From NCBI RefSeq assembly GCF_021261325.1, contig NZ_JAJSBI010000030.1, positions 58,438-122,437 of the forward strand: DNA of 64,000 bases. Direction: 5' to 3'. The position numbers were made by a program, and so were the translations under genes. The DNA is from Streptomyces guryensis. Lineage in GTDB: Bacteria; Actinomycetota; Actinomycetes; Streptomycetales; Streptomycetaceae. The notes under the pieces were generated by a model, which saw only the letters and a program-made list of their open reading frames with translations, was not told the DNA's origin and searched no databases. This document shows, in pieces, positions 1 to 7,824 of the stretch. Each line of letters starts with the position of its first letter. The first letter of the stretch is position 1.

Positions 1-2
1 CC

Positions 3-722
3 CTGCAGGCGGTCAGGGCGCTGCGGAGTACGGACGTGTTCTTCATTCTCGAGAAGGGCGAGGTGAAGGACGACCTCACCCGCCTGCGCCGGGACATGCT
101 CGACGCACACATACCGGCCGGGGCGTCGTACCGGGTGGTCGAGGCGCGGGACCCGGAGCGGGACCGTAAGGCGGGTGGTGCGGCCTACTCCCCCGCCGTC
201 GGTGACTGGCGCACGGCCCGCGCCGACATCTACGAGCGGCTGATCGCCGAGGAACTGGGCGAGGACGAGAGCGGCGCGTTCCTGGTGTGGGGAGACCCGG
301 CGTTGTACGACAGCACGATCGGGATTCTGGAGGAGGTGCGGGATCGGGGTGCCGTCGAGTTCGAGTACGACGTGGTGCCCGGCATCAGCAGTGTCTCCGC
401 GCTCGTCGCCCGGCATCGTACGGGGCTGAACCGGGTGGCCCGGCCGGTCCAGATCACCACCGGGCGGCGGCTCGCCGAGGGCTTCCCGGAGGGCGTGGAC
501 GACGTGGTCGTGATGCTGGACGCCCACCAGACCTTCCGCCAATACGCCGACGAGGACATCGACATCTACTGGGGCGCGTACATCGGTACCCCGGACGAGA
601 TCCTCGCCTCCGGGCCGATCGGTGAGGCCGCGCCGCGGATCGAGCGGCTGCGGGCCGAGGCCCGGGAGCGCAAGGGGTGGATCATGGATACGTACCTGCT
701 GCGCCGCAACCCCGGGGAGTGA
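3..722 (+). CDS. cobF: Precorrin-6A synthase (deacetylating), 5'-truncated by window edge
   Basis: The reading frame is open from the first bases of the window, so the gene begins upstream; 239 residues are visible and roughly 15-20 N-terminal residues are missing. CobF is a cytoplasmic SAM-dependent tetrapyrrole methylase of aerobic cobalamin synthesis: it methylates precorrin-5 at C1 with loss of acetate, giving precorrin-6A. The visible protein has the family's GDPALYDS loop and the VVPGISSVSAL segment, and the conserved start region (VRALRSTDVFFILEKGE). It converges with cobK, whose product uses CobF's product, so the two enzymes catalyse consecutive steps although they lie on opposite strands. 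A GTG at 36 is an internal valine, not the true start. Confidence 0.9.
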   Translation: MQAVRALRSTDVFFILEKGEVKDDLTRLRRDMLDAHIPAGASYRVVEARDPERDRKAGGAAYSPAVGDWRTARADIYERLIAEELGEDESGAFLVWGDPALYDSTIGILEEVRDRGAVEFEYDVVPGISSVSALVARHRTGLNRVARPVQITTGRRLAEGFPEGVDDVVVMLDAHQTFRQYADEDIDIYWGAYIGTPDEILASGPIGEAAPRIERLRAEARERKGWIMDTYLLRRNPGE

Positions 723-734
723 CCGGCGGGAGCC

Positions 735-1160
735 GTGGCAACTGCGCCACCGGGCCGGACCGGTGCCACATGCGGCGGTAGCCACTCAGAGCAGCGCCCG
801 GCCCGGACGGCGGGCGCCCGGGGCCGGACCTACCCGGAACGGCGTCTGGTCTGCCGCTCCTGCGGCCGCATCGGCATCGGCCCGCGCGATGCGGCGGTCC
901 GGCCAGAGATGCTGCCGGCCGACCACGGCCCTGTGGCTGCGGGTGGAGACCAGGCACGGTGAGCTGTGGGCGTACAACCTCGAACACCTCGACCTGATCA
1001 GGCGGTTCGTCGCCACCGAGCTGCGGGAGCGGGCGCCCTGGTACGACATCGGGCAGAGGATGACGCTCGTCGCGAGGCTGCCCGCCTGGATCGAGAGCGC
1101 CGAGAACCGCGGCGAGGTACCGCGCGCGATCGACCGGCTGCGAGCGTCGGTCACGACGGG
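735..1160 (+). pseudogene. Decayed zinc-ribbon hypothetical gene between cobF and cobK
   Basis: No intact gene fills the 428 bases between cobF and cobK, but two frames together look like one small actinobacterial zinc-ribbon protein. One frame contains a cysteine pair (LVCRSCGRI, near 860-885). A different frame then continues with LWLRVETRHGELWAYN, a conserved-looking helical stretch and LPAWIESAENR, ending in RAIDRLRAS near 1150. The switch lies around 925-950. The second frame has no stop before it runs into the antisense end of cobK, so the 3' end also seems lost. I read this as a frameshifted, truncated relic. The family assignment rests on remembered resemblance only, and a sequencing error is an alternative for the frameshift. 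Confidence 0.45.
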
Positions 1161-1897
1161 CCGAACCCCAGCCGGGCGAGGGCCTGCGGCACGTCGGGGA
1201 CGGCGGTCACGCCCTCCGGCAACGATGGCCTTCGTACGACCACGACCGGCAGCCGGAGCCCTCGGGCGGCCGTGAGCTTGGCGGCTGTCGCCGCTCCCCC
1301 GCTGTCCTTCGTCACCAGCACGTCGACCAGGTACTCGCGCAGCAGCGCCGTCTCGTCGTCCACCGTGAACGGCCCGCGCGCCAGCAGCACTTCGGTGTGC
1401 GCCGGCATCGGTGGTTCGGGAGGTTCCACGGACCGTACGACGAAGTGGCGGTCCGTCAGGTGGGCGAAGGCGGCCAGGCCAATGCGTCCCGTGGTCAGGA
1501 AGACACGGGGGCCGAAGCGCGGCAGCAGGTCCGCCGCCGCGGCGAGGGACGGGACCAGGTGCCAACGGTCCTCGGGGCCGGGCTGCCAGCCGGGCCGGCG
1601 CATGACGACCGCCGGGACGCCGGTCGCCGACGCGGCCTGCGCCGCGTTCGCCGTGATCGCCTCGGCGAAGGGGTGAGTCGCGTCGACGAGGGCGTCCACG
1701 CGCTGCTCGCGCAGCCATGCGGCCAGCCCTGCCGCGCCGCCGAAGCCTCCGACGCGTACGTCGCCCGACAGCGCGCCCGGCCGTGTCACCCGCCCCGCGA
1801 GCGAGGTCGTGACGCGTACGCCGGGGAGCGCCGCGAGCGCGGCGGCCAGTTCGCGGCCCTCGGTGGTGCCGCCGAGGATCAGGACGTGGGGGGACAT
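1151..1897 (-). CDS. cobK: Precorrin-6A reductase
   Basis: The 248-residue protein is full length for CobK/CbiJ. It reduces precorrin-6A to precorrin-6B with NADPH in the cytoplasm during corrin ring synthesis. Family landmarks are the nucleotide-binding GGTTEGRELA at residues 9-18, DATHPFAE at 72-79 and the C-terminal TKDSGG at 196-201. The ATG at 1897 puts the first beta strand (HVLILGG) right at the N-terminus, as usual. It lies downstream of the ribosomal protein genes on the same strand, but a strong hairpin at 1946-1981 probably separates the transcripts. It converges with cobF, the preceding step of the pathway. Confidence 0.93.
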   Translation of the reverse strand: MSPHVLILGGTTEGRELAAALAALPGVRVTTSLAGRVTRPGALSGDVRVGGFGGAAGLAAWLREQRVDALVDATHPFAEAITANAAQAASATGVPAVVMRRPGWQPGPEDRWHLVPSLAAAADLLPRFGPRVFLTTGRIGLAAFAHLTDRHFVVRSVEPPEPPMPAHTEVLLARGPFTVDDETALLREYLVDVLVTKDSGGAATAAKLTAARGLRLPVVVVRRPSLPEGVTAVPDVPQALARLGFGPS

Positions 1898-1945
1898 GGG
1901 TGCGAGCGTACGAGGTCGTCGACGGACGTGAGTTTGGGGGATGCG

Positions 1946-1981
1946 GGACGGCCGCCCGGCGCCGGCACCGGGCGGCCGTCC
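1946..1981 (-). terminator. Hairpin terminator between rpmJ and cobK
   Basis: A 14-base perfect inverted repeat (GGACGGCCGCCCGG / CCGGGCGGCCGTCC) with an 8-base loop follows the rpmJ stop codon at 1998. There is no T-run, which is usual for Streptomyces terminators. It probably ends the rpmG-rpmE-rpmJ transcript. Confidence 0.7.
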
Positions 1982-1997
1982 TGTGTACGTGCCGTCG

Positions 1998-2120
1998 TCA
2001 GCCCTGGCGGGCCTTGAAGCGGGGGGCTTTCTTGTTGATCACGTACACCACGCCCCGTCGGCGGACCACCTGGGCGCCGGGCTTGGACTTCAGTGAGCGC
2101 AGGGACTTGCGTACCTTCAT
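1998..2120 (-). CDS. rpmJ: 50S ribosomal protein L36, cysteine-free (zinc-independent) form
   Basis: A 40-residue basic protein starting MKVRKSLRSLKSKPG and ending APRFKARQG. It is L36, a small structural protein of the large ribosomal subunit. It has no cysteine, so it is the form that does not need zinc, made in many bacteria when zinc is scarce so that zinc-bearing paralogues can be replaced. The ATG at 2120 is preceded by a GGAGAG-type ribosome site. It is the last of three genes, after L33 and L31, all of the same zinc-free kind, which implies common zinc-dependent (Zur-type) control. That regulation is inferred from the family; I could not see a convincing Zur box. Confidence 0.93.
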   Translation of the reverse strand: MKVRKSLRSLKSKPGAQVVRRRGVVYVINKKAPRFKARQG

Positions 2121-2155
2121 GGTTCTGCTCTCCTCGGGCAGGGCGCGGGACCGCG

Positions 2156-2416
2156 TCAGTGACGGGTCGCCGTGGAGCGGCCGTAGCGGCGCTCGAAGCG
2201 CTCCACCCGGCCTGCCGTGTCCAGGACCCGCGACCTGCCCGTGTAGAAGGGGTGGGACGCCGAGGAGATCTCGACATCGATCACGGGGTAGGTGTTGCCG
2301 TCCTCCCACTCGACCGTCTTCGACGAGTCGGCGGTGGAGCGGGTCAGGAACGTGACGTCCGCGGTGCGGTCGCGGAAGACCACGAACCGGGAGTCGGGAT
2401 GAATGCGGGGCTTCAT
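2156..2416 (-). CDS. rpmE2: 50S ribosomal protein L31 type B (zinc-independent)
   Basis: An 86-residue protein beginning MKPRIHPDSRFVVFRD and carrying the type B L31 segment SHPFYTGRSRVLDTAGR. Type B L31 lacks the CXXC zinc ribbon of type A, and there is no cysteine here. It sits on the central protuberance of the 50S subunit and replaces the zinc form under zinc limitation. It lies between L33 (72 bases upstream) and L36 (35 bases downstream) in one transcription unit. A GGAAAGGAAA-type ribosome site precedes the ATG. Confidence 0.93.
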   Translation of the reverse strand: MKPRIHPDSRFVVFRDRTADVTFLTRSTADSSKTVEWEDGNTYPVIDVEISSASHPFYTGRSRVLDTAGRVERFERRYGRSTATRH

Positions 2417-2488
2417 GGGGTTTCCTTTCCGGGGCCGCGGCCCGGAGGTTGGTTCCTCGGGGCCTCGGCCTGGTCGTCGCGTGCTGCT

Positions 2489-2653
2489 TCAGCGCTCCTC
2501 GCGGAACTCGACGTGCGCGCCGGCCACCGGGTCGTACTTGCGCAGGACGAGTCGGTCGGGGTCGTTGAGGCGGTTCTTGCGGGTCACGTAGGTGACGCCG
2601 GTTCCGGCCGTCGACGTCAGTTTGACGACGGGGCGCGCGGTGCTGCGTGCCAT
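2489..2653 (-). CDS. rpmG: 50S ribosomal protein L33, cysteine-free (zinc-independent) form
   Basis: A 54-residue protein starting MARSTARPVVKLTSTAGTG and containing YVTRKNRLNDPDRLVLRKYDP, the L33 signature, without the four zinc cysteines. It is a structural component of the 50S subunit near the E site. The start is fixed by the ATG at 2653 with GGGAGAA upstream. It is the promoter-proximal gene of the L33-L31-L36 set. It is divergent from the HAD phosphatase gene, leaving 152 bases for two promoters. Confidence 0.92.
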   Translation of the reverse strand: MARSTARPVVKLTSTAGTGVTYVTRKNRLNDPDRLVLRKYDPVAGAHVEFREER

Positions 2654-2805
2654 GAGGTTCTCCCTTCGCCCACGCCACGGATCCTTGATCCGAGCATGTC
2701 AATCACAGCTCGTCAAACAACGCCTTCGGCCGTCGCATTCCCGGGTGGCGCATCACGGGATGGCGCACCATGGGATGGCGTCGCGTGCGCGGTTATCGTC
2801 CAGGC

Positions 2806-3630
2806 ATGGCGTCAGTACCTGAGTCCGTGCATGAGTCCGTGCGTGCTGTCCTGATCGACATCGACGGGGTGCTCACCGTGTCGTGGAAGCCGTTGCCGGG
2901 GGCGGTGGAGGCGTTGCGGGAGATCCGGGAGGCGGGGTTCGGGGTCGCGCTGGTCACCAACACGACGTCGCGGACCCGGGCGTCGATCGCCGGGACCCTG
3001 CGGGAGGCGGGGTTCGCGGTCGACGCGGAGGACATCCTCACCGCGCCCGTCGCCACCGCCGCGTATCTCGCCGAACACTGTCCGGGGGCACGGTGTGTGC
3101 TGCTGAACAGCGGGGACATCCGGGAGGACCTCGACGGGGTCGCGCTGCTCGACCCCGATGATGCGGAGAGCGTGCCGGATGTCGTGATCGTCGGGGGCGC
3201 GGGGCCCGAGTTCGACTACGCGGCGCTCAACGGGGCCTTCGGGTATCTGCAGCGCGGGGCCCGGCTGATCGCCGTACACCGGAATCTGTACTGGCGTACC
3301 GACGCCGGGCTGCAGCTCGACTCCGGGGCGTTTCTCGTCGGGCTGGAGCTGGCGGCCCGGACGGAGGCCGAGGTGACCGGAAAGCCGTCGGCGGCGTTCT
3401 TCGAGGCGGCGCTGGCCCGGCTCGGGGTCGCGGCGGGTGAGGCGCTGATGGTCGGGGACGACATCGAGTCCGATGTGCTGGCGGCACAGCGCGCCGGGAT
3501 CACCGGAGTGCTGGTGAAGACCGGGAAGTATCTGCCCGAGACTCATCGGGAGGCGAGCCATGCGCCTGATCACGTCATCGAGTCGTTCGCGGATCTGCCG
3601 GGGCTGCTGCGGGGCTCTGCGGAGCAGTGA
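2806..3630 (+). CDS. HAD-superfamily hydrolase, subfamily IIA (NagD-like)
   Basis: A 274-residue cytoplasmic phosphatase. The nucleophile motif DIDG lies at residues 18-21, motif II is in VTNTTSRT, the lysine of motif III is in TGKPSAAFF, and motif IV is GDDIESDV. The cap between motifs II and III is of the C2 type found in NagD and eukaryotic LHPP/HDHD2-like phosphatases. The substrate is not predictable, though small phosphometabolites are likely. An ATG at 2770 is also in frame, but 2806 gives a normal N-terminus. Its end is 4 bases from the convergent TauE gene. Confidence 0.85.
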   Translation: MASVPESVHESVRAVLIDIDGVLTVSWKPLPGAVEALREIREAGFGVALVTNTTSRTRASIAGTLREAGFAVDAEDILTAPVATAAYLAEHCPGARCVLLNSGDIREDLDGVALLDPDDAESVPDVVIVGGAGPEFDYAALNGAFGYLQRGARLIAVHRNLYWRTDAGLQLDSGAFLVGLELAARTEAEVTGKPSAAFFEAALARLGVAAGEALMVGDDIESDVLAAQRAGITGVLVKTGKYLPETHREASHAPDHVIESFADLPGLLRGSAEQ

Positions 3631-3634
3631 TCGG

Positions 3635-4408
3635 CTAGCGCAACAGCAGCTGCAAGCCGCCCACGATCGTCGCGGCGATCACGAGTTGTTCGAAGAGGCG
3701 CTGGTTGATTCGGTTCACAGCCCATTTGCCGAACAACGCACCGGGCACGACGAACGCCGCGAGTGCGGCGTCAAGGAACAGCGAGCGGCCGTCGATCAGG
3801 CCGAGGCCGGCGCTGAAGGGCACCTTCGACACGTTCACGATCAGGAAGAAGAACGCCGAGGTGCCCAGGAAGCCGAGCTTCCGGAAACCCGCCGACAGCA
3901 GGTACATCGACATCACCGGGCCGCCCGCGTTGGCGACCATCGTGGTGAAACCACCGAGCACGCCGTACGAGCGCGCCTTGGCCCTGCCGGACCTCGTGGC
4001 CACCGAGTCCGGTTCCTCGTCGGCCTCCGCCGTGCGCCGCCGCCACACCGCCACGGCCGCCATCAGCAGCAGGATCGCGCCGATCGACGTCCGTACGATC
4101 CCGTCGTCGGCCCACATCAGGAACACGGTCCCGACGACCACTCCTGCCGCGACCGCGGGGAACAGCCGCCACAGCGTGGGCCAGTGGGCGTGCCGCCGGT
4201 ACGTGAGGACGGCGAGGACGTCGCCCACGATCAGGATGGGCAGGAGTACGCCGGTGGAGGCGCGGGCGGGCAGTACCGCCGCGAAGATGGCGAGGCTCAC
4301 CGTGTTGGCCCCGCTCACGGCGGTCTTGGAGAAGCCGACGAGGAGGGCGGCGAAGGCGAGGGCGGCGAACTCCCAGCCGGTTATGTGCCAGAGCGTCATC
4401 GTGTTCAT
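3635..4408 (-). CDS. TauE/SafE family sulfite or organic anion exporter
   Basis: A 257-residue integral membrane protein with about eight hydrophobic helices in the two-repeat TauE/SafE pattern (for example FAALAFAALLVGFSKTAVSG near the start and GGFTTMVANAGGPVMSMYLL in the second half). Family members export sulfite, sulfonates or other small organic anions across the plasma membrane; the substrate here cannot be told. I chose the ATG at 4408 (MNTMTLWH) because it begins just before the first helix; an in-frame start at 4435 would add nine residues. The neighbours do not suggest a pathway. Confidence 0.82.
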   Translation of the reverse strand: MNTMTLWHITGWEFAALAFAALLVGFSKTAVSGANTVSLAIFAAVLPARASTGVLLPILIVGDVLAVLTYRRHAHWPTLWRLFPAVAAGVVVGTVFLMWADDGIVRTSIGAILLLMAAVAVWRRRTAEADEEPDSVATRSGRAKARSYGVLGGFTTMVANAGGPVMSMYLLSAGFRKLGFLGTSAFFFLIVNVSKVPFSAGLGLIDGRSLFLDAALAAFVVPGALFGKWAVNRINQRLFEQLVIAATIVGGLQLLLR

Positions 4409-4485
4409 GCGGGAACCGATGCTATGTGCAGCCAACGGGGCGTGTAAGTACCGTCTCGCTGGTTGGCCCCGGGGTTGGTGCGGCC

Positions 4486-4565
4486 GCCGCTGGGGGGCTG
4501 CCGCCCCCAGACCCCCGCTTCGGCCCTCAAGGGGCCTCGTCCTCGAACGCCGGACGGGCTGAAGT
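4486..4565. repeat. Streptomyces intergenic GC-rich repeat with hairpin
   Basis: Starting at GGGGGGCTGCCGCCCCC, this stretch can fold into a short hairpin and then continues with a segment (GACCCCCGCTTCGG, CTCGTCCTCGAACGCCGGAC) that I recognise as a recurring intergenic sequence of Streptomyces genomes. It lies in the gap between the divergent exporter promoter side and the thiolase 3' end. No coding potential is apparent in 4409-4731 beyond this and the next repeat. Confidence 0.5.
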
Positions 4566-4611
4566 GCACGGGCCGGCGTCCGGAGGTGCCGCCCAGCGGG
4601 CCTCGCGAAAT

Positions 4612-4715
4612 CCCCTGCGGTTCCGCCAGGTCCCTTCAGGGGCGCGGGGCTGTGACATCAGCGGCTCCGCCGCGGGGCGCGACCAGCCACAACGATGCCG
4701 CAGACAAAAGTCAGC
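4612..4715 (-). repeat. Intergenic repeat, copy 1 (GTGGCTGGTCGC family)
   Basis: Read on the minus strand this region gives GTTGTGGCTGGTCGCGCCC, then CGGCGGAGCCGC, then CCCCGCGCCCCTGAAGGG. The same ordered blocks recur at 25029 and in shorter form at 53430. It lies just downstream of the thiolase gene and contains small inverted repeats, so it could help end the transcript. Confidence 0.55.
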
Positions 4716-4731
4716 ACATATGGCAGGCGGC

Positions 4732-5919
4732 TCAATGCCGTTCCACCAGCACCGCACTCCCCTGTCCCACCCCCACGCACATCGTCGCCAGCCCTCGCTC
4801 CGCCCCCGTCCGCCGCATCCGATGCAGCAGCGTCGTGAGGATCCGGGCTCCCGAGCACCCCAGCGGATGCCCCAGGGCGATCGCGCCGCCGCTCGGGTTG
4901 ACCAGGTCGGGGTCGATGCCGAGTTGGTCGACGCAGGCGAGGGCCTGGGCCGCGAAAGCCTCGTTGAACTCGGCCTCCTGGATGTCGGCGATCGTCCAGT
5001 CGGCGCGGGTGAGGGCCTTGCGGGTGGCGGGGACCGGGCCGATGCCCATCACGTCGGGGTGGACGCCCGCCGAGGCGCCGGCGACGTAGCGGCCCAGGGA
5101 TTCCAGGCCCAGGTCGTTGAGGGCTTCCTCGCTGACCAGGAGGAGGCCGGAGGCGCCGTCGTTCATCGGGGAGGCGTTGCCCGCGGTGACCGTGCCTCCG
5201 GCGCGGAAGACCGGCTTGAGGCGGGAGAGTTTCTCGTAGGACGTGTCCTGGCGGATGCATTCGTCGGCGTCGACGAGCACGCCGTCGGGGCGTTCCACCG
5301 GCAGGAGTTCGTCGTCGAAGTGTCCGTTCTTGCGGGCGTCCGCGGCCCGTTGGTGGCTGCGCAGGGCGAACTCGTCCTGGCGTTCGCGGGTGATGCCGTA
5401 GCGGTCGGCGACCTCCTCCGCGGTCTCGCCCATGGAGAGGAGGCCGTGGAGGTCCTTCATCGCCGGGTTGACCAGGCGCCAGCCGAGGCGGGTGTCGACG
5501 GTCTCGATGCGGTGCGGGAGGGCCTGGTCGGGGCGGGGCAGGACGAAGGGAGCGCGGCTCATCGACTCGGAGCCGCCCGCGAGCATGATGTCGGCCTCTC
5601 CGGCGGCGATGGTGCGGGCGGCCGTCGTCACCGCCTCCAGGCCGGAGGCGCACAGACGGTTGACCGTGGCGCCGGGGACGGATTCCGGGAGGCCGGCGAG
5701 CAGGGCGGCCATGCGGGCGATGTTGCGGTTGTCCTCGCCCGCCTGGTTGGCGGCGCCCCAGTAGACGTCGTCGATGCGCGCCGGGTCGAGGGCGGGGACG
5801 TCCGCGACGAGGGAGCGGATCACGTGTGCCGCGAGGTCGTCGGGGCGCACGGAGGACAGGGCCCCGCGCAGCTTTCCGATGGGGGTGCGGCGGGCGGCCG
5901 CGAAGTGGACGGGACGCAC
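4732..5919 (-). CDS. Thiolase (acetyl-CoA C-acyltransferase family)
   Basis: A 395-residue type II/I thiolase of normal length. The acyl-accepting cysteine is Cys90 (in NRLCASG), the catalytic histidine His351 (in GGAIALGHPLGCSG) and the second cysteine Cys381 (in MCVGVGQG). Thiolases cleave 3-ketoacyl-CoA or condense two acetyl-CoA units. The sequence resembles the beta-ketoadipyl-CoA/acetyl-CoA acetyltransferase branch, but no pathway genes surround it, so beta-oxidation or general acyl-CoA use is as likely. It is monocistronic and divergent from the lipase gene, with an unusually AT-rich promoter stretch (CTTAATTAGCG) near 5945. Confidence 0.88.
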   Translation of the reverse strand: MRPVHFAAARRTPIGKLRGALSSVRPDDLAAHVIRSLVADVPALDPARIDDVYWGAANQAGEDNRNIARMAALLAGLPESVPGATVNRLCASGLEAVTTAARTIAAGEADIMLAGGSESMSRAPFVLPRPDQALPHRIETVDTRLGWRLVNPAMKDLHGLLSMGETAEEVADRYGITRERQDEFALRSHQRAADARKNGHFDDELLPVERPDGVLVDADECIRQDTSYEKLSRLKPVFRAGGTVTAGNASPMNDGASGLLLVSEEALNDLGLESLGRYVAGASAGVHPDVMGIGPVPATRKALTRADWTIADIQEAEFNEAFAAQALACVDQLGIDPDLVNPSGGAIALGHPLGCSGARILTTLLHRMRRTGAERGLATMCVGVGQGSAVLVERH

Positions 5920-6042
5920 GACAGGACTCCTGACCGACGGAACACTTAATTAGCGCTGCTAGTTTTGGAGTGTAGACCGCTGCCGCACCCACTGGGAAGA
6001 TCCCCCAAAGGCAGCACCTTCACCGATGCAGTTGGAGGAGAC

Positions 6043-6852
6043 ATGGGCGACACCCGCGAGCACGTCCTCACCGGGAGCCACGGCCCGATCACCGTACGCG
6101 AGCGGCCTCGGGAGCGGCCCCGGTATCTGGCGCTGGTCGTGCACGGCTACGGGGAGCACGCCGGGCGGTACGAGGAACCGGCCGGGGTGCTGGTCGAGCA
6201 CGGGGCGGCGGTCTTCGCGCCGGATCACATGGGGCACGGCAGGTCGGCGGGAGAGCGGGTGCTGGTCGAGGACTTCGAGGAGGTGGTCGGTGACGTCCAT
6301 CTCGTGGCGGAGCTGGCACGGTCCGTCCACCCGGGCGTGCCGGTCGCGCTGATCGGGCACTCCATGGGCGGGCTGATCTCGGCCCGCTACGCCCAGCGGT
6401 ACGGCGACGAACTCGCCGCGCTCGTGCTGTCGGGGCCCGTGATCGGCGCATGGGAGCTGCCGGGGATGCTGCTCTCGCTCGACGAGATCCCCGACACGCC
6501 CATCAGCCCGGCCGCGCTCTCCCGGGACCCGGCGGTCGGGGCGGCGTACATGGCTGATCCGCTGGTCTGGCACGGCCCGATGAAGCGGCCGACCGTGGAG
6601 GCGTTCGCCCGGACGCTGGAGACGGTCGCCAAGGGCGGTGACGTCGGCCGGCTCCCGCTGCTGTGGCTGCACGGCGACGACGACCGGCTGGTCCCGCTCG
6701 CCGGGAGCCGCGTCGGCGTCGAACAGCTCAGCGGAGGCAACCTCACCGAGCGGATCTATCCCGGCGCCCGGCACGAGGTGTTCAACGAGACGAACAGCGC
6801 CGAGGTCTTCGCGGATCTGATCCGCTTCCTGGACGGCGTGCTCACGGGCTGA
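6043..6852 (+). CDS. Alpha/beta hydrolase, monoacylglycerol lipase-like
   Basis: A 269-residue serine hydrolase. HGYGEH (residues 34-39) forms the oxyanion region, the nucleophile is Ser107 in GHSMGG, the acid lies in GDDDRL (211-216) and the base is His244. Together with the DHMGHGRS segment this is the monoacylglycerol lipase/lysophospholipase branch, which releases fatty acids from small glycerolipids. The ATG at 6043 follows a perfect GGAGGAG at 6 bases; an in-frame start at 5965 has no such site. No signal peptide is evident, so it is probably cytoplasmic. Confidence 0.85.
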   Translation: MGDTREHVLTGSHGPITVRERPRERPRYLALVVHGYGEHAGRYEEPAGVLVEHGAAVFAPDHMGHGRSAGERVLVEDFEEVVGDVHLVAELARSVHPGVPVALIGHSMGGLISARYAQRYGDELAALVLSGPVIGAWELPGMLLSLDEIPDTPISPAALSRDPAVGAAYMADPLVWHGPMKRPTVEAFARTLETVAKGGDVGRLPLLWLHGDDDRLVPLAGSRVGVEQLSGGNLTERIYPGARHEVFNETNSAEVFADLIRFLDGVLTG

Positions 6853-6952
6853 GCGGCCGGCCGGGGGCCCTCGTGCCGCGTTTGCACCACTTGGCCCTGG
6901 GCACCCGGGCCCGCGTGGAGTGATCGCAAACCGTTGGAAGGAGACGCGCCCC

Positions 6953-7435
6953 ATGACTGCGGTGAAGAGCACGCTTCCGGAACCGGCCCGCAAGGTCGCC
7001 GGTGACGCGCTGCAGAGCACCCTCGTGGATCTTCTCGGGCTCTCACTGATCGCGAAGCAGATGCACTGGAACATCGTGGGCCCGCGGTTCCGCTCGATCC
7101 ACCTCCAGCTCGACGAGGTGGTGGCCACGGCCCGTACGTACGCCGACACGGTGGCGGAGCGCTCCTCCGCGCTCGGCCTGCCGCCCGACGGCCGGCCCGA
7201 GACGATCGCCGCGGCCTGCACGCTGCCGGGCCCGAAGGACGGCTGGGTGCGGGACACGGACGTCGTCCAGCTGATCGTCGACGTGCTGGAGGCTGCGATC
7301 GGACGGCTGCGCGAGCGTATCGCCGCGACCGCGGAGCCGGATCCCGTCACCCAGGACCTGCTGATCTCCCTCACCGCCGAGCTCGAGAAGCAGCGGTGGA
7401 TGTTCGACGCGGAGAACTGGCCCCGCAACGACTGA
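6953..7435 (+). CDS. dps: Dps family DNA-binding ferritin-like protein
   Basis: A 160-residue four-helix protein. The ferroxidase residues at the dimer interface are present with canonical spacing: His38 and Trp39 in KQMHWN, His50, Asp65 and Glu69. Dps dodecamers oxidise ferrous iron with peroxide and store it, protecting DNA in stationary phase. Little basic tail is present, so DNA binding may be weak. The ATG at 6953 has GGAAGGAGA upstream; the in-frame start at 6920 would only add 11 unlikely residues. Downstream genes for DUF3140 and an HhH protein follow closely and may belong to the same stress operon. Confidence 0.9.
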   Translation: MTAVKSTLPEPARKVAGDALQSTLVDLLGLSLIAKQMHWNIVGPRFRSIHLQLDEVVATARTYADTVAERSSALGLPPDGRPETIAAACTLPGPKDGWVRDTDVVQLIVDVLEAAIGRLRERIAATAEPDPVTQDLLISLTAELEKQRWMFDAENWPRND

Positions 7436-7491
7436 CGCGCCGACGGCCGGACCATGCACGTACGGAAGAACAGGTAGGGAAGGGGCACTCG

Positions 7492-7824
7492 ATGGCCGAC
7501 GCCCTCGAACTCGACGCGCTGTGGGAGGACTTCCACCGCGTGGTGAACATGACCTCCCAGGAGCTGGCCGCGTGGCTGCGGGTGAGTGACGCCGAGGAGG
7601 AGACGGAGCCCCTGCCGGATCAGGCGGGCCCGCTCACCGGGCAGCACGTCCTCGCCATCCTGCAGAAGCGGCGCACGGACCTCACCGACGACGACATCCG
7701 TGTGATGTACGAGGTCGTGGACACGGTCTCGGAGCAGGCGGACCTGGAGAGCGAGCCCGAGGCCGAGGAGACCGACCGCCGGCACCGGCTGATGACGATC
7801 GGCCATGACCCGCTGAAGCCATGA
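7492..7824 (+). CDS. DUF3140 domain protein
   Basis: A 110-residue acidic protein. The conserved core is LWEDFHRVVNMTSQELAAWL followed by GQHVLAILQKRRTDLTDDD, which matches the DUF3140 family found in actinobacteria and proteobacteria. No function is established. It often travels with small DNA-associated proteins, and here it overlaps the next gene, an HhH protein, by four bases (ATGA at 7821), so the two are co-translated. The start at 7492 follows AGGGAAGGGG. The acidic tail and lack of cysteine suggest a soluble cytoplasmic protein. Confidence 0.8.
   Translation: MADALELDALWEDFHRVVNMTSQELAAWLRVSDAEEETEPLPDQAGPLTGQHVLAILQKRRTDLTDDDIRVMYEVVDTVSEQADLESEPEAEETDRRHRLMTIGHDPLKP

Noticed and set aside
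786..1718. Long minus-strand open frame overlapping cobK
   Set aside because: It is a frame shadow of cobK: a low-complexity Arg/Gly/Pro-rich translation with no recognisable domain, in the same strand as the real gene but another frame.
2654..2805. Zur box upstream of the zinc-independent ribosomal genes
   Set aside because: Expected from the family, but no convincing TGAAAATGATTTTCA-like palindrome is present; only weak partial matches.
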